Shown here: piece by piece, positions 9,946 through 19,832 of the stretch
Layout: each line of letters starts with the position of its first letter
How positions within the stretch are numbered: position 1 is the first letter of the stretch
DNA from: Methylomonas sp.
Lineage (GTDB): Bacteria; Pseudomonadota; Gammaproteobacteria; Methylococcales; Methylomonadaceae
NCBI GenBank assembly: GCA_026988155.1
Contig: JALSLW010000061.1
Coordinates: forward strand, 38,915 to 102,914
Reading direction: 5' to 3'
Length of the DNA: 64,000 bases
The notes under the pieces: generated by a model
The model's database searches: none
Told to the model about the DNA's origin: nothing
Seen by the model: the letters and a program-made list of their open reading frames with translations, nothing else
Translations under genes and position numbers: made by a program

Positions 9946-11286
9946 ATGAATAAAACGCACTTAACGAAAACACGATTCAGTAATTTGGAGCTGTCGGACT
10001 CTATCATCAGAAGTTTAAAGCAGGCAGGGTTTATTGAATGCACACCTATCCAGGACAAGACATTGCCTCTTTCCCTACGCGGAAAGGATGTTGCAGGACA
10101 GGCCCAGACAGGTACAGGAAAAACAGCCGCATTTTTATTGGCAACCTTTCAGCATTTAATCAATGACGAAAGTGAGACTATAAAAAACCCAAGGGCTTTA
10201 ATTCTTGCCCCAACCAGAGAACTTGCTATCCAAATACATAAAGACGCAGTGCTGCTAGGAAAATTTCTTAACTTGAAATACGCTCTGATCTACGGTGGAA
10301 CCGATTATAAAAAACAGCAGGATTCGCTTAAAGGCAATGTTGATATTGTTATCGGCACCCCCGGCAGGGTGATTGATTTTCAACGGCAAAACGTACTTAA
10401 CCTTAGCAATATTCAAGTGACTGTTATGGATGAAGCTGACCGAATGTTTGACCTGGGCTTTATTAAAGACATTCGCTACCTTTTAAGACGCATGCCACCG
10501 CCAGAAAAGCGTTTAAACTTGTTATTTTCGGCTACTTTGTCCTATAAAGTAACAGAATTGGCATACGAGCATATGAATAGTCCCGAGTTGGTTAAGATTG
10601 AACAGGAAGAGGTGACTTCAAAGGCTATTGCCCAAAGCGCATTTTGCCCGGCAAATGATCAAAAAATACCCCTGCTTATCGGACTGCTAAGAAAGCATCA
10701 GCCGGAAAGAAGCATTGTTTTTGTTAATACTAAACGCTGTGCAGAGCAGCTTGAAGGCTATCTTACGGCTAATGACTATAAAGTTGCCGTTTTAAGCGGT
10801 GATGTTCCACAGGATAAACGGCAGCGCCTGCTGAATGATTTTCAGGAAAATAAGGTTAACCTAATGATAGCAACTGACGTTGCAGCCAGAGGACTGCATA
10901 TCCCTGCTGTTTCTCATGTCATCAATTATGATTTGCCTCAGGATGTAGAAGACTATGTCCATCGGATAGGACGTACGGCACGTTTTGGAGCCACAGGAAT
11001 AGCCTTTAGCTTTATTTGTGAAGATTATGCCTATTCCATGCCTGATATAGAAGAGTATATCGGCGAGAAAATACAGGTCGATGCCATCACTGAAGAGCTG
11101 TTAGCGGCAGATATTAAACCGCCAGCAAAAAGAGCTCCTCGCAAAAGCAATTATCAGGGTAAAAAACCGCATTCAGCCAACACAAAACCAAAAACCTCTA
11201 AGCCAAAAAATCAGCCAAAACCCGCCAGAGACAAAATAACTGATATCCCTACAAACAAGGCATTATCTCCCGAAAATCCTCAATAG
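9946..11286 (+). CDS. rhlB: DEAD-box ATP-dependent RNA helicase RhlB
   Basis: AQTGTGKT, DEAD motif; MNKTHLTKTRFSNLEL N-terminus resembles RhlB; rhlB/trxA/rho neighbourhood. ORF is open from 9898, internal ATG at 9946 preferred. Confidence 0.9.
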   Translation: MNKTHLTKTRFSNLELSDSIIRSLKQAGFIECTPIQDKTLPLSLRGKDVAGQAQTGTGKTAAFLLATFQHLINDESETIKNPRALILAPTRELAIQIHKDAVLLGKFLNLKYALIYGGTDYKKQQDSLKGNVDIVIGTPGRVIDFQRQNVLNLSNIQVTVMDEADRMFDLGFIKDIRYLLRRMPPPEKRLNLLFSATLSYKVTELAYEHMNSPELVKIEQEEVTSKAIAQSAFCPANDQKIPLLIGLLRKHQPERSIVFVNTKRCAEQLEGYLTANDYKVAVLSGDVPQDKRQRLLNDFQENKVNLMIATDVAARGLHIPAVSHVINYDLPQDVEDYVHRIGRTARFGATGIAFSFICEDYAYSMPDIEEYIGEKIQVDAITEELLAADIKPPAKRAPRKSNYQGKKPHSANTKPKTSKPKNQPKPARDKITDIPTNKALSPENPQ

Positions 11287-11905
11287 AAGGAAAATCCTCT
11301 ATTATTTTTTTCGCTAGCCGAGAGTCTGGTTTACTGATTGAAAGCAAGTGTTTAACACCATAAATTCTTGCAGATTTTAAAACAGCCAGACTATCGTCAA
11401 CCATTAAAGCCCTCTGCTTATCAAAAGCGTGCTGTTTATCCAATTGAAGCCAAAACTCTTGCGTTTCTTTTGGTGAACCGTAATCATGAGAGCTGATAAT
11501 TTGATCAAAAAAATGATCCAGACAGGTTTTCTGCATTTTTAAATCAAGACTCGCTCTATGTGCATTAGTAACAAGAATCACCTGTCGCGATGATTTATGA
11601 ACCGCCTCCAAAAATTCAACCACATGCGGTAAAACTGATATAAGCCCTGCTATTTCTGCTTTTAACCCCATAATGTCAAGTTTTAATGCATCACTCCAAT
11701 AATCAAGGCAATACCACTCCAGCTTACCCTCCATTTGTTTAAACTGGGGGAAAAGCTTCTGTTTTGCCTGCTCTATAGAAAGGCCATTTTGTTCTGCATA
11801 GCGACTGGGCACAAACTCCAGCCAAAAATGATTGTCAAAATTCAAATCAAGCAGTGTTCCGTCCATATCTAACAGGACAGTATCAATATTATTCCATTCG
11901 ATCAT
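11249..11905 (-). CDS. yrfG: HAD-superfamily hydrolase, YrfG-type (GMP/IMP nucleotidase)
   Basis: DTVLLDMDGTLLDLNFDN motif; adjacent to nudE as in other gammaproteobacteria. Confidence 0.85.
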   Translation of the reverse strand: MIEWNNIDTVLLDMDGTLLDLNFDNHFWLEFVPSRYAEQNGLSIEQAKQKLFPQFKQMEGKLEWYCLDYWSDALKLDIMGLKAEIAGLISVLPHVVEFLEAVHKSSRQVILVTNAHRASLDLKMQKTCLDHFFDQIISSHDYGSPKETQEFWLQLDKQHAFDKQRALMVDDSLAVLKSARIYGVKHLLSISKPDSRLAKKIIEDFPSIEDFREIMPCL

Positions 11906-11954
11906 TGCAATAAGTTATAGTTAGAGAGTTTATCAATGACCAACAATAGCAAAA

Positions 11955-12500
11955 ATGGCTGAAAAACCAAAAATATTTAATAAAAAAATTATTGCTGAAA
12001 CGCGACTTTTTTGCATTGAAGAAATGGATGTTAAGTTTAGCAATGGTCAGCAACGCAAATTTGAACGGCTAAGCAGAAGTCAGTCGAATGGAGCTGTATT
12101 GATTGTACCCCTGCTTGATAATGAAACCGTTCTATTGGTCAGAGAATATTCTGCAGGAATAGACCGATATGAACTTGGACTGCCCAAAGGAAAAGTTGAT
12201 GCGGGTGAAAATGCTCTAAATGCTGCAAATAGAGAGCTGAAAGAAGAGGTTGGCTATGGGGCTAAACAATTGCATTCTTTAGCTTCTCTATCTATAGCGC
12301 CTTCTTATTTAGAGCATATGATTGATATAGTTATTGCCCGTGATTTATATGAAGAAAAATTGCCGGGTGATGAACCGGAAGAGCTAGAGGTAATTCCGTG
12401 GAAACTGGATAATATTCAAGGCCTATTGGCAACAGGCGAGTGCTCTGAAGCCCGCTCTATTGCAGCTCTGTATATGACGAGGGATTACCTAGAGATCTAA
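11955..12500 (+). CDS. nudE: ADP compounds hydrolase (NUDIX)
   Basis: NUDIX box GKVDAGENALNAANRELKEEVGYGA. Confidence 0.9.
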   Translation: MAEKPKIFNKKIIAETRLFCIEEMDVKFSNGQQRKFERLSRSQSNGAVLIVPLLDNETVLLVREYSAGIDRYELGLPKGKVDAGENALNAANRELKEEVGYGAKQLHSLASLSIAPSYLEHMIDIVIARDLYEEKLPGDEPEELEVIPWKLDNIQGLLATGECSEARSIAALYMTRDYLEI

Positions 12501-12520
12501 TTAAAGAAAGATCAGTTAAT

Positions 12521-12629
12521 AAGGCAAGGTGCAAGAACGCAACTCACAATAAACCTAGAAAAACCGGTTAAGCGCAGGTTTTTCTAAGATAAAGCGCCAG
12601 CATTTTATCTTGCGTGCTTGCTTGCTTCC
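12521..12629. repeat. Compound hairpin / palindromic intergenic sequence between convergent genes
   Basis: TAGAAAAACC(12556)..GGTTTTTCTA(12586), AAGATAAA..TTTATCTT, outer arms GCAAGAACGCAA..TTGCGTGCTTGC. Confidence 0.55.
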
Positions 12630-12646
12630 ATTTTAATTGCAATAAA

Positions 12647-13147
12647 CTACAAAATAACAGGCTTATCAGAAAGCTCATTAGCGTTGTTTTTGTCTTCCTC
12701 AGGATAATGAAGTACCAGTTTTTTTGCAATTCCTTCTATTCCCTTTAAAACACCTGCTTCAAACTCATTTTTCTTAAAAGACTGCTCCATCAAGTGGCAA
12801 ATCTGCTGCCATTCATCTTTAGATATTTTTTTATTAAGCCCACGGTCGGCAATAATCTCAACATTTCGGTCAGCCAACAGTAAAAAAATCAGCACCCCAT
12901 TGTTATATTCAGTATCCCAGATTCGCAATTGAGAAAAGACTTCAACACCTCGTTCAAAGCAAGAACTGTTCTGTAGCAATTCAGAAAAACTTAGCGAACT
13001 TTCAACAGCAAAGCGAACTTCTGCATGATGCAGGGTTTCAGAGCGCCTGATAGCTTCCTCAATTTTAGTTAAACTAGCCGGTGGAAACTTTCTGTGCACC
13101 AGCCAGGGAAGGTGCAATAAATGCTTAATTAGTCTTATTATCTTCAT
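12647..13147 (-). CDS. TPM-domain (Psb32/YgcG-like) protein
   Basis: MKIIRLIKHLLHLPW start chosen; ~LTKIEEAIRRSETLHHAEVRFAVE; coupled to upstream TPM gene. Confidence 0.8.
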   Translation of the reverse strand: MKIIRLIKHLLHLPWLVHRKFPPASLTKIEEAIRRSETLHHAEVRFAVESSLSFSELLQNSSCFERGVEVFSQLRIWDTEYNNGVLIFLLLADRNVEIIADRGLNKKISKDEWQQICHLMEQSFKKNEFEAGVLKGIEGIAKKLVLHYPEEDKNNANELSDKPVIL

Positions 13148-13148
13148 T

Positions 13149-14015
13149 TCACCATCCTCCTGAAGCGCCACCGCCCCCAAATCCGCCACCTCCCCCACCA
13201 AATCCACCACCGCCCGACCAGCCACCGCCAAATCCCCCCCCGTAGCCGCCACGGTCACTTGGAAAATGACTTCGCCCGCCCCGGTGAAATAAAAGAGCTA
13301 AAATAAAAACAGCAAAGCCAGCAAAAATACTGCTTGCCATTACGGCGGTCATTGACCAGGTCAGATAGCCGGCAATCCCCCCAGCAGCCCCGGAGCCAAT
13401 AAGCCGACCAAAAATTGAACGCAAAAAAGGAGCAAAAAACAAAATAAAAAACAGCACAAACAGCAGGTCTTCTATGGAAGAATCTCCCTGGTTAACTAAC
13501 TGACTCGGTGCCGGCAGTGGCTCACCCTTTATCAAGCCTATTAGCCGCTGTGTTCCTGCATAAATGCCGCCATAAAAATCACCTGTCTTGAAATAAGGCG
13601 CAATAACTTCGCTGATCACTCGTTTGGCAATTGCGTCAGGGATAGCGCCTTCCAGTCCATAGCCAACTTCTATCCGCATTTTTCGGTCATTTTTAGCAAC
13701 TAACAGCAAGACCCCGTCATCAATACCTTTTCGTCCCAGCTGCCACTGTTCAGCAACACGTAAAGCATACTGCTCTATAGTTTCGGGCTGAGTAGTGGAG
13801 ATGATAAGAACCGCAAGCTGACTGCCTTTATCAGAAGCCAATTGCGAAAGTGGCTGCACCAGCTTTTGCTTCTGTGGCGTTGTTAATGTACCTGTTAAAT
13901 CGGTAACGTAGGCTTCGAAGGCAGGAACTGGCTGTTCAGCACTTGCAAAACCAGCCCCTGTTAGTACCAGAAACAGGAGCATACCTGACATTTTAAGCGT
14001 GTAGATAAAGTGCAT
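13149..14015 (-). CDS. TPM-domain protein with Gly-rich C-terminus (YgcG family)
   Basis: FEAYVTDLTGTLT...RIEVGYGLEGAIPD; GGGGFGGGGASGGW tail. Confidence 0.92.
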   Translation of the reverse strand: MHFIYTLKMSGMLLFLVLTGAGFASAEQPVPAFEAYVTDLTGTLTTPQKQKLVQPLSQLASDKGSQLAVLIISTTQPETIEQYALRVAEQWQLGRKGIDDGVLLLVAKNDRKMRIEVGYGLEGAIPDAIAKRVISEVIAPYFKTGDFYGGIYAGTQRLIGLIKGEPLPAPSQLVNQGDSSIEDLLFVLFFILFFAPFLRSIFGRLIGSGAAGGIAGYLTWSMTAVMASSIFAGFAVFILALLFHRGGRSHFPSDRGGYGGGFGGGWSGGGGFGGGGGGFGGGGASGGW

Positions 14016-14046
14016 GATATTTTGCTTTTAACTGAAAAAAGCTAGC

Positions 14047-14649
14047 TTAAGAAGCTGGCTGGTTAAAATCAATCTTTGGCGGTATGGCAATTTCAGCTTC
14101 GTTTGCCACAGAAAAAGTAGGTTTAGTTGCAAAGCCAAATACCATAGCGGTAAGGTTTGAAGGAAATTGCCTGACTGTTATATTATAATCCTGAACCGCC
14201 TTGATATACCGGTTCCTGGCTACTGCAATACGATTTTCAGTACCTTCTAGCTGTGCCTGAAGATCTCTGAAAACACCATCAGCCTTTAACTGCGGATAAT
14301 TTTCTGCGACTAGCATTAATCGGCCAAGTGCAGAACTCATTTCACTCTGGGCTGCATTAAATTTGGCAAAAGCGGCTTCATCGTTTAATAGTTCAGGTGT
14401 CGCCTGTATTGCACCGGCTCTTGCCCGGGCATTGGTAACAGAGGTCAGCACGTCTTTTTCATGAGATGCATAGCCTTTAACCGTACGAACCAGATTAGGA
14501 ATAAGATCAGCGCGACGCTGATATTGATTAAGCACTTCGGCCCAGGATGATTTGATGCTTTCATCTGTTGCCTGCAAAGTATTGTATCCACAGCCTTGCA
14601 AGCTTAGCGTTAACAGTAGAACCCAAAAAATACGAGTTGCATTTAACAT
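14047..14649 (-). CDS. lemA: LemA family protein
   Basis: NQYQRRADLIPNLVRTVKGYASHEKDVLTSVTNARARA. Confidence 0.94.
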   Translation of the reverse strand: MLNATRIFWVLLLTLSLQGCGYNTLQATDESIKSSWAEVLNQYQRRADLIPNLVRTVKGYASHEKDVLTSVTNARARAGAIQATPELLNDEAAFAKFNAAQSEMSSALGRLMLVAENYPQLKADGVFRDLQAQLEGTENRIAVARNRYIKAVQDYNITVRQFPSNLTAMVFGFATKPTFSVANEAEIAIPPKIDFNQPAS

Positions 14650-14750
14650 ATTGATCTGCCTCTGAAAATAATTTTAGAGATCAGCATACCAAATTTTAGC
14701 GGCAAGAGCATTCAAATTGAACATGGCAGCAGTAAATAAGCAGCTAGCTT

Positions 14751-15308
14751 TCAATCACTCTTCGCAGGAAGCTTCCACGCAATAGCTATAAAGACCATGG
14801 CTATACCTCCAGCAATGATAAATGCTGGGGCAGAAGAAAATAGCGCTTTATATTTTACATTCTCGGTGCTAGCAAGCATCAACTTACCGCCAAGGTCATT
14901 AAACAGAAAGGTGGTTTTCAATTCCCCGTACATCAGGGTAAAGATAAAGGCACCTAACAGACTGCCAAAAATAAAAAACAGGGCATCTTTCCGACCTGCA
15001 CCTAATGCCACCAAGCCTGTGCCAGGACAAAATCCCGCTATTGCCCAGCCCAGCCCAAAAATGGCACCGCCAGCAATTACTCCGAAATAAGATGCCTTTA
15101 CACTGATATGTGCTGCATCAATAATGCCAATAGCAAGCAGGCCAAACATTGCCAAACTGCTTAATCCAATGCTGAGTAAAATAACCTTCATTAAATGAAA
15201 GTCCTTTAGACGCAGCATATTAATAATTTTTTGCGGATTAGCCGCACCTGACTTTTGCAGCACAAAACCAAATAGCAGACCTAAAATAATTGCCAATAAT
15301 ATGTTCAT
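14751..15308 (-). CDS. YeeE/YedE family transporter subunit
   Basis: GWAIAGFCPGTGLVALGAGRKDALFF motif. Confidence 0.9.
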   Translation of the reverse strand: MNILLAIILGLLFGFVLQKSGAANPQKIINMLRLKDFHLMKVILLSIGLSSLAMFGLLAIGIIDAAHISVKASYFGVIAGGAIFGLGWAIAGFCPGTGLVALGAGRKDALFFIFGSLLGAFIFTLMYGELKTTFLFNDLGGKLMLASTENVKYKALFSSAPAFIIAGGIAMVFIAIAWKLPAKSD

Positions 15309-15309
15309 C

Positions 15310-15894
15310 TTATTCTCCTCTGTTAAACATAAAAATTGTCAAAGGAATGGCTGTCGAAAAAACTGCCAGAGCAAATAGATAGCCGCTTATTGATGTTTGC
15401 ATAATGCCGCTCATCATGTGCCCACTGGTACAGCCACCCGCTAGCCTTGCACCAAATAGTATCAGCATGCCTCCCAGAAAAGCTGCAAAATAGCGTTTGC
15501 TAGGCGAATGGCCAAATCGCAGCTCCCAAACTGGCGGAGAAATCATTGACTCCCTGTTCGCCTCATTGCTTTGCAGTTTATTTGCAATGAAACCACCGGC
15601 AATCATTGCCAGTACGAAGATAAAACTGTAATTAAGGGGATTGGCAATATTTTTCGCATATTTGCCGCCACCTTTATTAAGATAGGCATTAGTGCTTGCA
15701 TAGTCGCTTTTTGAGTCACTGTTTTTTACCGCAATATCATCGGAAAAAAAATCCCAGACAATACCGTCAAAAATAACAAATTGAGTAGATACCCCAATAG
15801 GCTTGACCAGTGCTACCGCAAATAGAAAGACCAACCCAAGTGCTATTCCGCTTGTTAGCCAATCCCATTGCTTTTGATAAATTAAATTCTTCAT
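15310..15894 (-). CDS. YeeE/YedE family transporter subunit
   Basis: GARLAGGCTSGHMMSGIMQTSISG motif; stop separated from next gene by 1 nt. Confidence 0.9.
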   Translation of the reverse strand: MKNLIYQKQWDWLTSGIALGLVFLFAVALVKPIGVSTQFVIFDGIVWDFFSDDIAVKNSDSKSDYASTNAYLNKGGGKYAKNIANPLNYSFIFVLAMIAGGFIANKLQSNEANRESMISPPVWELRFGHSPSKRYFAAFLGGMLILFGARLAGGCTSGHMMSGIMQTSISGYLFALAVFSTAIPLTIFMFNRGE

Positions 15895-16066
15895 AATATC
15901 TCCAAATAGTTTGTCGCTGAAAACAGCCTGTTTTATTTGTATAAGTATATAATTATATACTTAATATTAAACATAGAACAGCTAGAATTTATGTAAAATA
16001 AATTATTACCTCGCACTCTTCCCCTTCTTGATAAAATTAGTAAACATTTACTCAAAAATAATACTT

Positions 16067-18790
16067 ATGTCTGAACAATCGCAGCAACATTTAGTTTTAG
16101 TCGATGGCTCTTCTTTTCTATTCCGCGCCTACCACGCAGTTCCTGCCACTTTAACTGATTCGCAAGGTGGCCCGACTAACGCTATTTTCGGTGTGGCCAA
16201 TATGCTGCGCAAACTGATTGCAGACCATAAAACAGATTATTTCACGGTAGTTTTTGATGCTCCAGGCAAAACTTTTCGCCACGATATGTACGATCAGTAC
16301 AAGGCTAATCGTCCGCCTATGCCTGATGATTTAAGAGTTCAGATTGAACCGCTGCATCAGTTGATTCGTGCAATGGGCATCCCCTTAATTATAGAATCTG
16401 GCGTTGAAGCAGATGATGTTTTAGGCGCATTGGCTCAGGATGCCGCCAAAGCAGGCTTTAATGTAGTTATTTCTACCGGCGATAAAGATATGGCTCAACT
16501 GGTTACCGAGCAAATTACCCTGGAAAATACCATGTCCAATACTTCCATGGATATTTCTGGAGTAATTGAAAAGTTCGGCGTAAAACCTGAGCAGATTATT
16601 GATTATCTGGCCTTAATGGGCGATGCCTCAGACAACATTCCCGGTGTACCTAAAGTCGGACCCAAAACAGCAGCAAAGTGGCTTGGGATTTATAAAACAT
16701 TAGATAATCTAATAGACAATGCCGACCAGATTAAAGGCAAGGTAGGGGAAAGTCTACGCGCCAGCCTAGATCAACTGCCTTTATCTAGAGACCTGACCAC
16801 TATAAAATGCAAGCTTGACCTGCCTTACACTATCGAGGACCTTAAATATCAGCCAGCAGATAAGACTGCACTTAAACAGCAGTTAGAACATCTAAGTTTT
16901 TCTGCATGGCTTCGTATGCTTGATACTCCTGTTAAACAAGAAACTGAAGCATCCTCTGAGGAAGAAATGGCTACCAAGATTAAAATAGATTATGAAACTA
17001 TTCTGACACAGGATCATTTTGAGCAATGGCTAACACGACTCAATCAGGCAGAACTCTTCGCTTTTGATACCGAAACTACCAGCCTAAATTATACCAATGC
17101 TGAGATTGTTGGCGTTTCGTTCGCGATCGAACAGGGCAAAGCAGCATATATACCACTAGCTCATGATTATGCAGATGTTCCGATACAGCTCAATAGAGAA
17201 CGCATTCTTAACAGCCTTAAGCCCTTGCTGGAAGACCCAGACAAACCCAAACTGGGACAGAACCTAAAATATGATGCCAATGTATTAGCCAACTGCGGGA
17301 TCGAAATACAGGGAATACAGCATGACACCATGCTTGAGTCCTATGTATTTAATAGCACTGCCACCAAACATAATATGGATGACTTAGCTAAAAAATATTT
17401 AGGGGTTGAAACCGTTCACTATGAAGATATAGCGGGCAAAGGAGCTAAGCAGATCTGTTTTTCGGAAGTACCTATTGAACAGGCTGGCCCTTATGCCGCT
17501 GAAGATGCAGATATTACCTTAAGACTGCATCAGGTGCTTTCTGCAAAATTAAATAGCTATCCGCTATTGCAAAAGCTTTATGAAGAAATAGAAATTCCCT
17601 TGATCCCCGTGCTTTCGCGAATAGAAAGAAATGGCGTATTAATTGATACTGAGATGCTGGCTCAGCAAAGCCTTGAGCTCGCTAATCATATTATTGCTTT
17701 GGAGCAGCATGCACATGATTTAGCTGGACAGACATTTAATCTAGGTTCTCCAAAACAGATTCAGGAAATACTCTACGACCAGCAAAACCTGCCTGTATTA
17801 AAGAAAACACCTAAAGGCCAGCCATCGACAGCTGAATCGGTATTGCAAGAATTAGCAATTGACTATCCGCTGCCTAAATTGATTCTTGAATATCGAAGCA
17901 TGAGTAAATTAAAATCTACTTATACCGATAAATTGCCTAGACAGGTCAATAAAAAAACAGGCAGAGTGCACACTTCTTATCATCAGGCTGTGGCAGCAAC
18001 AGGCAGACTGTCTTCCTCAGACCCTAACCTGCAAAACATCCCTATCCGCAGCGCAGAAGGCCGAAAGATCAGACAGGCCTTTATTGCGCTAGAAAATCAT
18101 AAATTAATAGCAGCCGACTATTCACAGATTGAATTGCGCATTATGGCTCACTTATCCGCTGATAAAGGATTATTGTCCGCATTTTCCAATGGTATAGATA
18201 TACATAGGGCCACGGCAGCAGAAGTATTTGAAGTAGCTGTCGACCAAGTAACTACAGATTTGCGAAGATCAGCCAAAGCCATTAATTTTGGTTTGATTTA
18301 CGGCATGTCCGCTTTTGGACTGGCTCAGCAACTGGGGTTATCCAGGGGGGAGGCACAGTCATATATTGACTTGTATTTTACGCGTTATCCCGGGGTAAAA
18401 GACTATATGGATAACATTCGGGAACAGGCCAAAGAACAAGGCTATGTTGAAACCCTATTTGGGCGCAGACTTTATCTGCCTGAAATCCACTCGCGCAATG
18501 CCGCACGCAGAAAATATGCTGAACGCACTGCAATCAACGCCCCTATGCAAGGAACTGCTGCTGATATTATCAAAATCGCGATGATCAATACACATCAATG
18601 GCTTATAGAAACTCAATCTAAAAATAAAATGATTATGCAAGTTCATGATGAACTAGTGTTTGAGGTGGCGGAACAGCAGGCCGATGATTTTTCCAGATCT
18701 ATTCGGGATATTATGTGTTCAGCAGCCCAATTGGATGTACCTTTAATTGTTGATATAGGTGTGGGCAACAACTGGGATGAAGCTCATTGA
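16067..18790 (+). CDS. polA: DNA polymerase I
   Basis: 5'-nuclease, 3'-5' exonuclease (FAFDTETTSL) and polymerase motifs; ORF open from 16028, ATG at 16067 (MSEQSQQHLVLVDGSSF) preferred. Confidence 0.97.
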   Translation: MSEQSQQHLVLVDGSSFLFRAYHAVPATLTDSQGGPTNAIFGVANMLRKLIADHKTDYFTVVFDAPGKTFRHDMYDQYKANRPPMPDDLRVQIEPLHQLIRAMGIPLIIESGVEADDVLGALAQDAAKAGFNVVISTGDKDMAQLVTEQITLENTMSNTSMDISGVIEKFGVKPEQIIDYLALMGDASDNIPGVPKVGPKTAAKWLGIYKTLDNLIDNADQIKGKVGESLRASLDQLPLSRDLTTIKCKLDLPYTIEDLKYQPADKTALKQQLEHLSFSAWLRMLDTPVKQETEASSEEEMATKIKIDYETILTQDHFEQWLTRLNQAELFAFDTETTSLNYTNAEIVGVSFAIEQGKAAYIPLAHDYADVPIQLNRERILNSLKPLLEDPDKPKLGQNLKYDANVLANCGIEIQGIQHDTMLESYVFNSTATKHNMDDLAKKYLGVETVHYEDIAGKGAKQICFSEVPIEQAGPYAAEDADITLRLHQVLSAKLNSYPLLQKLYEEIEIPLIPVLSRIERNGVLIDTEMLAQQSLELANHIIALEQHAHDLAGQTFNLGSPKQIQEILYDQQNLPVLKKTPKGQPSTAESVLQELAIDYPLPKLILEYRSMSKLKSTYTDKLPRQVNKKTGRVHTSYHQAVAATGRLSSSDPNLQNIPIRSAEGRKIRQAFIALENHKLIAADYSQIELRIMAHLSADKGLLSAFSNGIDIHRATAAEVFEVAVDQVTTDLRRSAKAINFGLIYGMSAFGLAQQLGLSRGEAQSYIDLYFTRYPGVKDYMDNIREQAKEQGYVETLFGRRLYLPEIHSRNAARRKYAERTAINAPMQGTAADIIKIAMINTHQWLIETQSKNKMIMQVHDELVFEVAEQQADDFSRSIRDIMCSAAQLDVPLIVDIGVGNNWDEAH

Positions 18791-18974
18791 TAATTTTGAT
18801 AAGCTCTTAATTTTTATGCCGTTAGAAAAAAACTTATTAACTTGTTAGCGTAAAAAGTGAACTGCTGAACTTATCAGTCAACTGTTTTTTTAAATATAGA
18901 GTGCGACTGCAAGTTCTTTATACCTAGTTTTTATTATATCTGCTATGCTCAACTAAACAGTTTTCTGAATCTTT

Positions 18975-19820
18975 ATGCCGACTATTCAAAACCAAGAGCT
19001 AATTTCATTTGTTGAAAAAATGCCTGCATTTCCTAAAAGTGTGCAGAGGGTAGTGCAATTAACATCTGATATCAACGCATCAGCTAAAGAAATCGTTCGA
19101 GTGATTGAAAGCGACCCAGTTATGACAGTTAAAATTCTTAAAGTAATCAATTCCGCTTTTTATGGGCTACCGCAAAAAATAACGTCTATTCAGCGGGCCG
19201 TTGTACATATAGGCCTTAATACCATTAAAAACCTAGCTTTGAGCGTTGCCGCAATGGGAGTATTACAGCCGACAAACAAGGCTGATTTTGACACCCAGAA
19301 ATTCCTGCTTCATTCGTTGACAACGGCATCGCTTTGCCGAATGCTGGCAGAAAAACTAAAAGTTAAAGCGTCAGAATGCAGTGATTTTTTTGTTGCGGGT
19401 CTGGTCCATGATTTTGGGAAAATAGTTTTTGCTGAATTTGACCCTGTCAACTTTAAACTAGCGTTAGATAAAAGTGCCAAAGAAAATATTTCTCTGCATG
19501 AGGCTGAATTTGAATTTATGGGGATAAACCATGCCCAGGTAGGGAAAATACTTGCAGAAAAATGGGAGCTTGATCCTGTATTGATTGATGCAATAGAACA
19601 TCATCATGATACTCTAAACGAAACGATGCTGAGTGCCTGCATATTTACAGCCAACCAAATCAGTAAAAAACTGCAATTTGGATTTGCAGGAAACCCGGTT
19701 ATAGAGGAAACCCCTGATGAGATAATTCCTCGATTTGAACTTACCCTGGATGATTTAATCTCTTCTTTGGGAGACTTGTCTCCCATAAAATCTGAAGCCC
19801 TTTCATTTATTAATTCATAA
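18975..19820 (+). CDS. HDOD domain protein
   Basis: FPKSVQRVVQLTSDINASAKEIVRVIESDPVMTVKILKVINSAFYG. Confidence 0.93.
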   Translation: MPTIQNQELISFVEKMPAFPKSVQRVVQLTSDINASAKEIVRVIESDPVMTVKILKVINSAFYGLPQKITSIQRAVVHIGLNTIKNLALSVAAMGVLQPTNKADFDTQKFLLHSLTTASLCRMLAEKLKVKASECSDFFVAGLVHDFGKIVFAEFDPVNFKLALDKSAKENISLHEAEFEFMGINHAQVGKILAEKWELDPVLIDAIEHHHDTLNETMLSACIFTANQISKKLQFGFAGNPVIEETPDEIIPRFELTLDDLISSLGDLSPIKSEALSFINS

Positions 19821-19832
19821 AAGGATGCTTGT

